Positions 1-7,121 of a stretch of 48,015 nt of DNA are shown here, piece after piece. The notes below the pieces were generated by a model. It was not told the origin of the DNA and did no database searches. It was given only the letters and a program-made list of their open reading frames with translations. A program made the translations under genes and the position numbers. The DNA is from Candidatus Alloscybalousia intestinigallinarum (GTDB lineage: Bacteria > Bacillota_I > Bacilli_A > RF39 > UBA660), in contig DVKF01000024.1 of NCBI GenBank assembly GCA_018716115.1, positions 1 to 48,015 of the forward strand, in the 5' to 3' direction. The stretch's first letter is position 1, and each line of letters starts with the position of its first letter.

Positions 1-29
1 GGGAATTTATGACAAATTTATGAAATGGG

Positions 30-58
30 TTATAAATATCATATTTATGTGGTACAAT
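30..58 (+). promoter_or_regulatory. Extended -10 promoter for first gene
   Basis: TACAAT at 53-58 is preceded by TG one base away (TGG-TACAAT), an extended -10. The -35 (TTATAA at 30-35, 17-bp spacer) is weak. It lies 50 bp upstream of the ATG at 109. Confidence 0.4.
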
Positions 59-108
59 TATTTACATAAGTCCAAATTAGTATTTGTGTAGTGAAAAGAG
101 GATTTAGT

Positions 109-591
109 ATGCTAGAAGAAAAAAGAAAAAATATATTCAACTTGATGAAAGAATTACAAGATAAGCAACATAAGGAATTACACGAAGTAATATCAAAAAT
201 AGATAATGAAGTTAATTCAGATGATTTTTCACAAAATCATAGTAATAGGGATTTGAAAGATGTTTATATATTTAAAGATGATATTAATAAAGGTAATATC
301 TCCTTTGGGTTATACTTAATAAATTATGAACACACCGATCCTATTGCTTTAGATAAAGATTATCAGCCGTTACCTTTAAATAAGAGATTATTATTTGAGT
401 ACGGTGCAGTTGTATCGTTCCCAGTTGGCAATTATGATTTAGATATTTCTGGAGTATTTGGTGGTATTGAGGAAGATAAAGAAACTGCAATAAATAAATA
501 CAATCAATTAAGACAATATATAAATATGATGTCTGAAGAAAAACTTTTAGATGCTATTGAAAAAAACATTTTAAAAGAGTTAAATTGTTAA
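109..591 (+). CDS. Hypothetical protein (160 aa)
   Basis: I do not recognise the family. The ATG at 109 is chosen because AGAGGA lies six bases upstream; an upstream in-frame GTG at 91 lacks a ribosome site. The N-terminal 40 residues are charged and probably helical. A central segment has alternating hydrophobic residues (FGLYLINYE, AVVSFPVGNYDLDISGVFGG) consistent with a beta domain, and the C-terminus is helical again. There is no signal peptide, membrane segment or catalytic motif. It sits alone between an upstream promoter and the control block at 613-790, suggesting an element accessory gene. Confidence 0.6.
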   Translation: MLEEKRKNIFNLMKELQDKQHKELHEVISKIDNEVNSDDFSQNHSNRDLKDVYIFKDDINKGNISFGLYLINYEHTDPIALDKDYQPLPLNKRLLFEYGAVVSFPVGNYDLDISGVFGGIEEDKETAINKYNQLRQYINMMSEEKLLDAIEKNILKELNC

Positions 592-633
592 AAAAGTGGT
601 TATTTTAAAAGCGACATAAAAAAAGCATAAAAC

Positions 634-655
634 GACATGAAATAGACATGAAATA
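634..655 (+). repeat. Tandem 11-bp direct repeat GACATGAAATA
   Basis: Two exact back-to-back copies of GACATGAAATA (634-644 and 645-655), with a weaker partial copy GACATAAA at 613-620, about two turns further upstream. They abut the inverted repeat and promoter at 657-686, the usual place for activator or repressor sites. The binding protein is unknown. Confidence 0.6.
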
Positions 656-656
656 A

Positions 657-686
657 ACTTGACTCCATCTTGTCAAGTGGTATAAT
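657..686 (+). promoter_or_regulatory. Promoter with embedded operator-like inverted repeat
   Basis: TTGACT (659-664), 16-bp spacer, TATAAT (681-686). A perfect 7-bp inverted repeat, ACTTGAC (657-663) and GTCAAGT (672-678), covers the -35 box and most of the spacer, so a bound dimer would occlude RNA polymerase. Inferred to be a controlled promoter of the element. Confidence 0.6.
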
Positions 687-692
687 AATGTA

Positions 693-749
693 AAATAAAC
701 AAATTATGCAAAGAGAGAGATTATTTCTTTGCTTTTTGTTTATTTTTTT
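693..749 (+). terminator. Hairpin terminator or attenuator right after promoter
   Basis: Inner stem GCAAAGA (708-714) pairs with TCTTTGC (726-732), followed by five T. An outer perfect 8-bp arm AAATAAAC (693-700) pairs with GTTTATTT (738-745), followed by more T. The structure spans nearly the whole transcript expected from the promoter at 659-686, giving an RNA of only about 45-55 nt. Confidence 0.6.
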
Positions 750-760
750 AATAAAAACTA

Positions 761-789
761 TTGACACTTATTTCTAAAACCGTTAGAAT
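761..789 (+). promoter_or_regulatory. Near-consensus sigma-A promoter
   Basis: TTGACA (761-766), 17-bp spacer, TAGAAT (784-789). It would transcribe a 140-nt leader followed by the 41-aa gene at 933. The leader (790-932) has no start codon with a good ribosome site. Confidence 0.7.
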
Positions 790-932
790 ATAAGGCAATT
801 TATTTGTTATGTAATGGCTGATGTCATTATTAGTAAAATTTAGAGTTGTTAGGGTAGAAGAAGCAGTATCATTTCTATTTTGAGAACAGTTACTGACTTT
901 TTCGCCCCTTTTTTATGAAATGAGGTTATAAG

Positions 933-1058
933 ATGATTTCTAGTAAAAAAGGATGTTCTTCAGCTGGCTGTTTGAGTGTAAATAGTTGCTATAATAATGC
1001 GAGTATTTTTAAAGTCTCTAAAAATAATGTATTAAGAATTATTAAGAGAGAAAGTTAA
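933..1058 (+). CDS. Small Cys-containing peptide (41 aa)
   Basis: An ATG seven bases after a GAGG site opens a 41-codon frame, MISSKKGCSSAGCLSVNSCY at the start and ending IIKRES. Three cysteines lie at residues 8, 13 and 19 in a Ser-rich N-terminal half, and the C-terminal half is basic. It has its own strong promoter (761-789), and its last codons lie inside a strong terminator hairpin, so it is a monocistronic unit. No family is recognised. It could be a signalling or modified peptide, a regulatory peptide, or a leader ORF controlling the gene at 1115. Confidence 0.5.
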   Translation: MISSKKGCSSAGCLSVNSCYNNASIFKVSKNNVLRIIKRES

Positions 1059-1095
1059 GGGATTTTGCCCCTCTAATTTTCTCTCTTTTATTTTA
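1044..1095 (+). terminator. Strong intrinsic terminator
   Basis: A 10-bp arm AAGAGAGAAA (1044-1053) pairs with TTTCTCTCTT (1078-1087); an inner GGG/CCC pairing (1059-1061 with 1068-1070) extends it. A T-rich tail follows. The 5' arm overlaps the end of the 41-aa gene. The TTG-started gene at 1115 follows only 20 bp later, so readthrough here may control it. Confidence 0.7.
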
Positions 1096-1114
1096 TATTG
1101 AAAGGGTGGTTACT

Positions 1115-1591
1115 TTGAATACAAATTATGAACAATGTTACGAAGAAGAATATGCAGACAATTTTACATTAACAAAAGAAGAAATGGTAGGCTATGATAT
1201 ACTAGCGACTTATGAAAAAGTTATAGAAAAGTTAAGAGAACTAAAAATAGCTAGAAATAAGTTTATTAATGGCTATCATGTTAGATTAACTGCTAATTAT
1301 AGACCAAGATTAGAACAATTCTCTAATAATGTTTCTGACCCTGTTGGTAAAGCAGTTGAATATAAACTTGATAGTGAGCAAGCCTATAATGAGTTTAATA
1401 TTCAACTTAACAAATTATACTCTATAATGTCTAAAGAGGAAAATGCATATATTAATGATTGCTTATTATGTGGTAAATCAGAGGCATCATTAAGGACTAA
1501 ATTTGATTTAGGCAGAGAAGCATTTAATACTATTAAGAATAGTGCAATTATTAGATTTGGTATCGTATTTAATATAATTGTTTATAAATAA
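1115..1591 (+). CDS. ArpU/sigma-like transcriptional regulator (about 158 aa)
   Basis: A TTG start at 1115 is preferred because AAAGGGTGG ends five bases upstream; the in-frame GTG at 1106 lies inside that site. The sequence is hydrophilic and helical. Residues about 25-85 form a charged helical region with repeated Glu/Lys/Arg. The last 40 residues (EENAYINDCLLCGKSEASLRTKF...GREAFNTIKNSAI) look like a sigma region 4 type helix-turn-helix, as in ArpU/RinA/DUF1492 proteins that control late genes in phages and ICEs. Function as an activator of the conjugation genes is inferred from length, C-terminal HTH and position. It is followed by a terminator. Confidence 0.55.
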   Translation: MNTNYEQCYEEEYADNFTLTKEEMVGYDILATYEKVIEKLRELKIARNKFINGYHVRLTANYRPRLEQFSNNVSDPVGKAVEYKLDSEQAYNEFNIQLNKLYSIMSKEENAYINDCLLCGKSEASLRTKFDLGREAFNTIKNSAIIRFGIVFNIIVYK

Positions 1592-1612
1592 TAAATTGAA
1601 AAGTAACCGTAG

Positions 1613-1636
1613 GAGCCTTTTTGGACTCTTTTTTTT
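1613..1636 (+). terminator. Intrinsic terminator after ArpU-like gene
   Basis: GAGCC (1613-1617), loop TTTTT, GGACTC (1623-1628) with one bulged A, then eight T. Confidence 0.6.
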
Positions 1637-1696
1637 GCATTAATTTTATGAGTTTATAGGGATCTCATTGTCAAAAAACTAACTTTGAAAGGAGTG

Positions 1697-1738
1697 ATGA
1701 AAATGCACATTTTCAATAAACGACAGAAAATACCGTAA
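1697..1738 (+). CDS. Possible 13-aa leader peptide
   Basis: An excellent ribosome site AAAGGAGTG directly precedes an ATG that opens only 13 codons, MKMHIFNKRQKIP, then stop. The downstream promoter begins about 25 bp later. Such a strong site on so short a frame suggests a leader peptide or the remnant of a longer gene. It is not confirmed. Confidence 0.35.
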   Translation: MKMHIFNKRQKIP

Positions 1739-1760
1739 TTTTTAGAAAAAATCAAAAAAA

Positions 1761-1797
1761 CTCTTGCAAAATTTCTTTTTTAGAGTGATAAATAGAA
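1761..1797 (+). promoter_or_regulatory. Duplicated element promoter, copy 1
   Basis: TTGCAA (1764-1769), 17-bp spacer, GATAAA (1787-1792). The 37-bp block recurs with two mismatches at 27,045-27,081, where it precedes the last operon of the element. Here it would drive the secreted protein, adhesin, sortase and following genes. Confidence 0.6.
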
Positions 1798-1869
1798 TAT
1801 GTTATATCCGTTGTCAAAGTGCATTAAAAGGCAATATAACGATTTTGGAGTTAGGAGTTGAATAATTAT

Positions 1870-2466
1870 ATGACCACTAAAAGAAAGATGCTTAAAAGAG
1901 TTATTTTGGTAATTATAGTATCATTATTTCTTTTTGGTACTGTAATAGGTATAGGTATTATAAATAATAGAGATGTTTCAAAAGAACAATCATCAAAAAC
2001 ACAATTAAATTCTGATTTAAAAACAGAAAGTATAACCGAAGAAAAAGAAGAAGATGATAATGAAGAAAAACTTGAAACTGAAAATAAAGAAGAACAAATA
2101 GAAGAAAAACCAAAGGAAGAAATGCCACAAAGTGAGGCTAATACAAATGAAACATATACAACTCCTAAAAATGATACTAACACTAATAACCAGCAAACAA
2201 CAACACCAACTCCACCACAAACGATAACTCCACCAGTAGTAGAAGAACCTAGTTGCACACCTAAAAAATTTTATACAGTTTTTAGAGCAGACTTTGATTC
2301 TATGGCAGAATGTAATAGAGTTGGAGAACTTTATAAAAAAGAATATGGGTATTACGGATATTTTTGCGATTATACTACTGATGACTGTGGTGTTATGTAC
2401 TATATGTTGACTATGTTTGATGGAAATAATAACTATATTGCTTATCCAGATATTCCCAAGCCTTGA
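1870..2466 (+). CDS. Membrane-anchored extracellular protein (198 aa)
   Basis: A basic N-terminus (MTTKRKMLKR) is followed by one membrane segment (residues about 10-33). Then comes a long Glu/Lys-rich stretch with a Thr/Pro-rich linker (residues about 45-130), and a C-terminal domain of about 65 residues with four cysteines (CTPKKF, ECNR, FCDY, DCGVMY). This is a stalk-like layout with a folded extracellular head. The start is uncertain: ATG 1870 lies 12 bases after AGGAG; TTG 1858 lies seven after GGAG. It is the first gene after the duplicated promoter, with a terminator on its stop codon before the adhesin gene. Family unknown; a surface role in mating contact is inferred. Confidence 0.6.
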   Translation: MTTKRKMLKRVILVIIVSLFLFGTVIGIGIINNRDVSKEQSSKTQLNSDLKTESITEEKEEDDNEEKLETENKEEQIEEKPKEEMPQSEANTNETYTTPKNDTNTNNQQTTTPTPPQTITPPVVEEPSCTPKKFYTVFRADFDSMAECNRVGELYKKEYGYYGYFCDYTTDDCGVMYYMLTMFDGNNNYIAYPDIPKP

Positions 2467-2480
2467 TAGGCTTTTTTCTT
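2458..2480 (+). terminator. Terminator overlapping stop codon
   Basis: AAGCCT, loop TGAT, AGGCTT, then TTTTTTCTTTT. The stem contains the TGA stop of the upstream gene. It lies inside an apparent operon, so it would lower expression of the adhesin gene unless read through. Confidence 0.65.
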
Positions 2481-2502
2481 TTGGTAAAAATAGGAGGAAT
2501 TT

Positions 2503-4992
2503 ATGAAGAAGATAAAAAATAAGATAATTAATGGTTTGATGTTATTGTTGATTGGAATTTCATGTGTGCCAACAGTAAATGCATCAACATATAATGAAAC
2601 TTTTAATGATAAATCTCAATGGATAAGTGGAGATTATATCTTAAAGGTAAAAGAAAGTACAAGAAAATACCAACAGATGACAGTAATTACTAGAAATTCC
2701 GATGGAAGTTTCGTTTACTGTATTGAACCTGGTACTCCAGTTTCAGATGGAGCTGTTTATCCAGGACAAGATTTTGACCAATCCTATGTAGGACAGATGA
2801 CACAAGAGCAATGGAGAAGAATTACTTTGCTTGCATATTATGGTTACGGATATGGAAACCATACTGACATACATTGGTATACAGTAACTCAATATTTAAT
2901 ATGGCAAACAGTACCTCATGGTTATGACATTTATTTTACTGATTCACTTAATGGAAATCGAATTACTAAATACACAAATGAAATTAATGAGTTAAATCGT
3001 TTGGTAGAAGAACATAATATTAGCCCTAATATAACTAATGATACTATTGATATGGTTATTGGAGATACAGTAGAATTAACTGATTCTAACAATGTATTAA
3101 ATAAGTTTGAAGTTGTTGATACTGATAATGTTAGTGCTTCTATTAGTGGAAACACATTAAGTATCACTGCAAATGATGTTGGCGATGGTAGTGTTACTAT
3201 CAGTAAAAGAGATAAAAATTACTCACATCCTGCGATTATTTATTATCATCCTACATCACAAGATTTAATGATGAGAGGAGCTTACGATCCGATTGATGTA
3301 AATTTAAAAATTGAAATCGTAGGTGGTAAGGTATCAGTAAAAAAAGTTGACATGGATACTGGCTTGGGCATTGCTCAAGGAGATGCAACTTTAGATGGTG
3401 CAGTATATGGTATTTATGATTTAGAAGGAAATAGAGTAGGCGAAGTTATTTCAAAAGGTGGAGAATATGTAACAAGTGATTATTTGCCATCTTTAGGTAC
3501 GTTTTTTCTAAAAGAAGAAAAATCCTCAACTGGATATGAACTTAACGAAACCAAGTATTTTTTTAATATTACGAAAGATGACTTGTATCCAGAGGTAGAT
3601 GTTACAGAGAAAGTTATTGAACGTGATTTAAAAATATTTAAAGTTTATGCTAGTGATGAAACAGGATTCTTAACTGGTGAGCCTAATGTAACTTTTGATA
3701 TATATTTAAAGTCAACTGGCGAAAAAGTAACAAGTATTACTACTGATGAAAACGGTTATGCAACAGCAACTTTACCATACGGAACTTATACAGTTAGGCA
3801 AGTAAGTTCAACTGAAGATCATGAAATGGTAGAAGATTTTGAAATAGTCGTAAATGAATATTCAGAAGATCCAATTTACAAGTTGCTTGCAAATGCAGAA
3901 ATTACTGCTAGATTAAAAGTTATAAAAATTGATTCAGAAACTGGAAATACTATTCCAGTAGCAGGAATTAAATTTAAAATTTTTGATGTTGAAAATAACG
4001 AATATGTATGTCAAGTTACAGACAAAGAACAATGTGTTTTTGAAACTAATGATGAGGGAATTTTACTTACACCATTACCATTAGAAAGTGGAACTTATCG
4101 TTTAGAAGAACAAGACCAAAAGTTAGATGGTTATTTATGGAATGAAGAAGCCTTAACATTTGCTATTGGAGATGATTCTACTTTAATTAATGATAATGTA
4201 TTTGGTGCTATTGTTGAAGTGGAATTTGAAAATACTCAAGTTAAAGGAAAAGTAGAAATCAATAAAACTGGAGAAGAACTTATCATTGAGGATGACTCTT
4301 ATCATTATGAAAAAATTAAACTTGAAGGAGCAGAATTTGAACTTCGTGCAAATGAAGATATAATTGTTGGAGGAAAAACTTATTATAAGAAAGGCGAATT
4401 AGTTACTATTTTAGTTACTGACAAAGATGGTTATGCAAGTATAGATAACTTACCTTTAGGAAAATATACACTAAAGGAAATCAAGTCTGCTAATAACAAT
4501 GTTCTTGATCCAAATACATACGAGTTTGAACTTGTTTATGAAGATCAATATACTGAAGTGGTATATAAAACATTTACTCTTGATAATAAGTATCCAAAAG
4601 GCGAACTTGAATTTACCAAAACTGATTTAGTAACTGGAGATCCACTACCTGATACGAAAATTGAAATTTTTACAGAAAATGGAGTTAAAGTTTTTGAGGG
4701 AAGAACTGATGAGAATGGAAAAATCATTATTACTGATTTACCAGTTGGCAAATACTTTATTTTAGAATCAGATGCACCAGATGGGTATATTTTAAACGAG
4801 GAGAAAATGTGGTTTTCTATTACTGAAAACGGAGAAATTGTTAAAGCAGATATGACTAATGAAAAGATTGTTGAAGTTCCTAATACATTACAAGAAAAAG
4901 ACATTCTTATTGAAATTATTTCAGCAACACTTTTATTATCAGGTATAGGAATTATTATTTATGCTAAAAAGAAAAGCAAAAATAGAAAATAA
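2503..4992 (+). CDS. Thioester-domain SpaA-repeat surface adhesin
   Basis: A cell-wall adhesin of 829 aa. The signal peptide is residues 1-27 (cleavage near VNA-STY). A thioester domain follows: Cys in VYCIEPG (about 72) and Gln in TQYLIWQ (about 130) match the Cys-Gln pair that forms covalent bonds with host or partner surfaces. An Ig-like stretch lies near 160-255. Five SpaA-type domains begin near 274, 373, 468, 581 and 699, each with a xKxD-like lysine strand and an L(K/E)E glutamate strand typical of isopeptide-bonded stalks. The C-terminus has VPNTLQ (not LPxTG), one membrane helix and a Lys-rich tail. The gene overlaps the next (sortase) by 32 bp, which probably anchors it. Likely role: mating-pair or host adhesion encoded by the element. 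Confidence 0.9.
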   Translation: MKKIKNKIINGLMLLLIGISCVPTVNASTYNETFNDKSQWISGDYILKVKESTRKYQQMTVITRNSDGSFVYCIEPGTPVSDGAVYPGQDFDQSYVGQMTQEQWRRITLLAYYGYGYGNHTDIHWYTVTQYLIWQTVPHGYDIYFTDSLNGNRITKYTNEINELNRLVEEHNISPNITNDTIDMVIGDTVELTDSNNVLNKFEVVDTDNVSASISGNTLSITANDVGDGSVTISKRDKNYSHPAIIYYHPTSQDLMMRGAYDPIDVNLKIEIVGGKVSVKKVDMDTGLGIAQGDATLDGAVYGIYDLEGNRVGEVISKGGEYVTSDYLPSLGTFFLKEEKSSTGYELNETKYFFNITKDDLYPEVDVTEKVIERDLKIFKVYASDETGFLTGEPNVTFDIYLKSTGEKVTSITTDENGYATATLPYGTYTVRQVSSTEDHEMVEDFEIVVNEYSEDPIYKLLANAEITARLKVIKIDSETGNTIPVAGIKFKIFDVENNEYVCQVTDKEQCVFETNDEGILLTPLPLESGTYRLEEQDQKLDGYLWNEEALTFAIGDDSTLINDNVFGAIVEVEFENTQVKGKVEINKTGEELIIEDDSYHYEKIKLEGAEFELRANEDIIVGGKTYYKKGELVTILVTDKDGYASIDNLPLGKYTLKEIKSANNNVLDPNTYEFELVYEDQYTEVVYKTFTLDNKYPKGELEFTKTDLVTGDPLPDTKIEIFTENGVKVFEGRTDENGKIIITDLPVGKYFILESDAPDGYILNEEKMWFSITENGEIVKADMTNEKIVEVPNTLQEKDILIEIISATLLLSGIGIIIYAKKKSKNRK

Positions 4993-5593
4993 GCACTTGT
5001 TGATTATAATAAGTGCTTTTCTTATTCTTGGTAGTATTTTTTTGCTTGTCTATAAATACTATGGTTTATATGAAAATCACAAGCAAGAAGAAAAAAGTAT
5101 CGAAATATTTTTTCAAGAAATACCACAAATAGAACAAGAAACAACTGAAGAGCAAGTTGAAGAAGAAAGTAAAAAGGAAAGTGTTATAAACTATATAGCA
5201 GTTTTAGAAATCCCAAAAATCAGTTTAAAACGAGGTTTAGTTGATAAAAACAGTAAATATAATGATGTTGATATAAATATATATACCTTAAAAGAATCAA
5301 TATTTCCAAATGAACAAACTAATAGTCATGTTATTTTAGCATCTCATTCTGGTAGTGGTTATCATGCTTATTTTAGAAAATTAAATAATTTAGAAATGGA
5401 AGATAAAGTTTATTTATATTATGAAAACATTAAATATATTTATGAGATAACTGATAGATATGAGGTTGAAAAAACTGGAACTGTAAGTTTAAGGCAAACA
5501 ACTGGCTCTGATATTACTTTAATTACTTGTATTAGTGGTACAAATAAACAAGTTGTCTTTGTTGGCAAATTAATAGAGAAGGAGAATTATTAA
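4961..5593 (+). CDS. Sortase (class D-like transpeptidase)
   Basis: A membrane-anchored sortase of 210 aa. The N-terminal helix is residues about 12-32, an acidic linker runs to about 70, then comes the catalytic beta-barrel. The catalytic His lies in ILASHSGSGYHAYF and the catalytic Cys in TLITCISGTNKQVV. The usual third residue, Arg in the strand after the Cys, appears as Lys-Gln. The start codon lies within the 3' end of the adhesin gene, so the two are translationally coupled. The expected substrate is the adhesin's VPNTL signal. Sequence and context make the family assignment secure; the class is less certain. Confidence 0.88.
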   Translation: MLKRKAKIENKHLLIIISAFLILGSIFLLVYKYYGLYENHKQEEKSIEIFFQEIPQIEQETTEEQVEEESKKESVINYIAVLEIPKISLKRGLVDKNSKYNDVDINIYTLKESIFPNEQTNSHVILASHSGSGYHAYFRKLNNLEMEDKVYLYYENIKYIYEITDRYEVEKTGTVSLRQTTGSDITLITCISGTNKQVVFVGKLIEKENY

Positions 5594-5594
5594 T

Positions 5595-5822
5595 ATGGAA
5601 TTTGAAAATAGTGGAATGGGTAGATGTGTTGTTTTAAAAGAAAGCAATACCCAATATACATTAGTCTATGCTATTCAAAGTAAACAATTCATTGTTGTTT
5701 CTGATTTAGATAAAGAAACAGGTAGTTGGTTACATGGTCATTACTTTGGACATGATTTAGATAGTGCTTTATCTAGCTTTAACAAGGAAACAGAAAAAGT
5801 ACAAGATGACTTGGAAAGGTAG
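5595..5822 (+). CDS. Hypothetical protein (75 aa) with LER tail
   Basis: A small soluble protein, start directly after the sortase stop with AAGGAGAA upstream. The N-terminal half looks like a three-strand beta sheet (RCVVLKES, YTLVYAI, QFIVVSDLD); the end is acidic. It ends DDLER, the tail shared by seven proteins of this element, and the codons of that tail provide a GGAAAGG ribosome site for the next gene. Family not recognised. Confidence 0.6.
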   Translation: MEFENSGMGRCVVLKESNTQYTLVYAIQSKQFIVVSDLDKETGSWLHGHYFGHDLDSALSSFNKETEKVQDDLER

Positions 5823-5831
5823 GAAAATCAA

Positions 5832-6188
5832 ATGGAAAAAGTTGCAGTATATGCTAGTTTTAAAGACCAAAGTAGAAAGTCGATTGATTTTTTTCTAAAC
5901 CGAGTAGCCGATTGGTGTCTTATGAAAAATTACGATTATACTCTTTACTTTGATAAAGTAAAAAATAGGTTAGATTTAGATAGAAAAGAATTAAATGACT
6001 TAAAAGAAGATATTGAAAATGGAGAATACTCCAAAGTGATAATTAAAGATATAACACAATTATCAAGAAATACAGTTCATAATATGGAATTTTTGCAATT
6101 TTTAGAAGATAATGACTGCAAAATAGAAAGCATGGATGGAACTGATTTAACTTTATATAAAAAATATATGAAAGATTTAATAAAATGA
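5832..6188 (+). CDS. Degenerate serine-recombinase N-terminal domain protein
   Basis: 118 aa covering only a resolvase/invertase-type N-terminal fold. AVYASFKDQ aligns with the YxRVSTxxQ motif, RKELNDLKEDIENGEYSKVIIKD with the Rxxl..ll..i..g..d.vvv segment, and QLSRNT with the RLSRN motif. The VST core is altered, so whether Ser9 is a nucleophile is unclear, and the first Arg of RLSRN is Gln. There is no DNA-binding or zinc-ribbon domain. It is therefore probably not an active integrase but a repurposed domain. It lies between the 75-aa gene and the SSB gene in one tight operon. Confidence 0.65.
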   Translation: MEKVAVYASFKDQSRKSIDFFLNRVADWCLMKNYDYTLYFDKVKNRLDLDRKELNDLKEDIENGEYSKVIIKDITQLSRNTVHNMEFLQFLEDNDCKIESMDGTDLTLYKKYMKDLIK

Positions 6189-6204
6189 AGGAGGAAAAAG
6201 AAAG

Positions 6205-6612
6205 ATGAATAATGAAAAAGAAAGAGAAGTAAGAAACTCTAAAAATAGTTTTGAATTAGAAGGGAATGTTGCTAATATAAATAACATTTATACCAATCAA
6301 AATGGTAAGAAAATGTTAAGATTCGATTTAGCACAAAATAATAATGGTAATACTCAATATGTCCCTATTGTTTTAAGGGGAGAATTAGTAAATACTTATG
6401 GTATTGAAATCCAAAAAGGAGATTGGATCTCTGTTAAAGGAAGAATATCTACTTATACAAAAGATGTTGAAAAAGATGGAAAAACATATAAAGATAAAGC
6501 AATAGATATTTTAGGCTTTGAAATTACTGATAGAAAAAATAATAAAGTTTATACTTCCGATGGTCAAGTTCAAGAATTAAAAGATAAATCAAAAGATGAA
6601 ATGGAAAGATAA
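6205..6612 (+). CDS. SSB-like OB-fold protein
   Basis: 135 aa with one OB-fold: SFELEGNVANINNIY, MLRFDLAQNN, QYVPIVLRGEL, GDWISVKGRISTY and AIDILGFEI match the beta strands of bacterial single-stranded DNA-binding proteins. It is shorter than chromosomal SSB and lacks the DDDIPF-type tail, ending instead KDEMER. Many conjugative elements carry their own SSB to protect transferred single strands. The ribosome site GGAGG lies ahead of the ATG; two bases separate its stop from the next start. Confidence 0.75.
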   Translation: MNNEKEREVRNSKNSFELEGNVANINNIYTNQNGKKMLRFDLAQNNNGNTQYVPIVLRGELVNTYGIEIQKGDWISVKGRISTYTKDVEKDGKTYKDKAIDILGFEITDRKNNKVYTSDGQVQELKDKSKDEMER

Positions 6613-6614
6613 GT

Positions 6615-7121
6615 ATGAGTAAGTATCAATATAAAATATTAAGTTATTGGAACAATGCAGATGATTTATATGTCAATTACATTGTAGAAGATACCGAAAC
6701 TAAAAATACAGTCAATGCAATAGAATATTACAATACCTCTGATCTTAGTTGTGATTATAATTCATCTTCAGTAGAGGATATTATAGATTCATTAACAGAA
6801 CTAATCAAAGAAAACAATGGATTAGAATTTAATTTACCAAAAGTAAGTGAGGCAAGTCCATTACTTAAATACGTATATGATTATGTTTGTGAAAGTGATG
6901 CTGATATGTGTCATATTGATTATAACGATTGGGAAGAATTAAAAGAAGATGAAGAATTTATTGATGAAGATATTAATACTCTAAAAAAGGAAATTGATAA
7001 ATACAATCTACATAGTTATATAACACTAGATGATGGCGAGTATATGATATGTGGTTATGGTGGTTTACAATGTTGCTTTAATGATGATAGAGTAAAGGAG
7101 CATGATGAACTTGAAAGATGA
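6615..7121 (+). CDS. Acidic hypothetical protein (168 aa) with LER tail
   Basis: A strongly acidic protein (runs such as DWEELKEDEEFIDEDINTLKKE) with a C-terminal Cys-containing segment (MICGYGGLQCCFNDD). It ends DELER. No family is recognised. High negative charge and position beside an SSB recall antirestriction DNA mimics such as ArdA, but no ArdA motif is seen, so this is only a guess. Its last 17 bases overlap the next gene in another frame. Confidence 0.55.
   Translation: MSKYQYKILSYWNNADDLYVNYIVEDTETKNTVNAIEYYNTSDLSCDYNSSSVEDIIDSLTELIKENNGLEFNLPKVSEASPLLKYVYDYVCESDADMCHIDYNDWEELKEDEEFIDEDINTLKKEIDKYNLHSYITLDDGEYMICGYGGLQCCFNDDRVKEHDELER

Noticed and set aside
790..932. Possible riboswitch in the 140-nt leader
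   Set aside because: No recognised riboswitch core or stable conserved stem could be seen by eye; kept only as an untranslated leader.
1866..2258. Minus-strand open frame of 130 aa
   Set aside because: It is a low-complexity Ser/Val/Phe mirror of the Glu/Lys/Thr-rich plus-strand gene, with no ribosome site.
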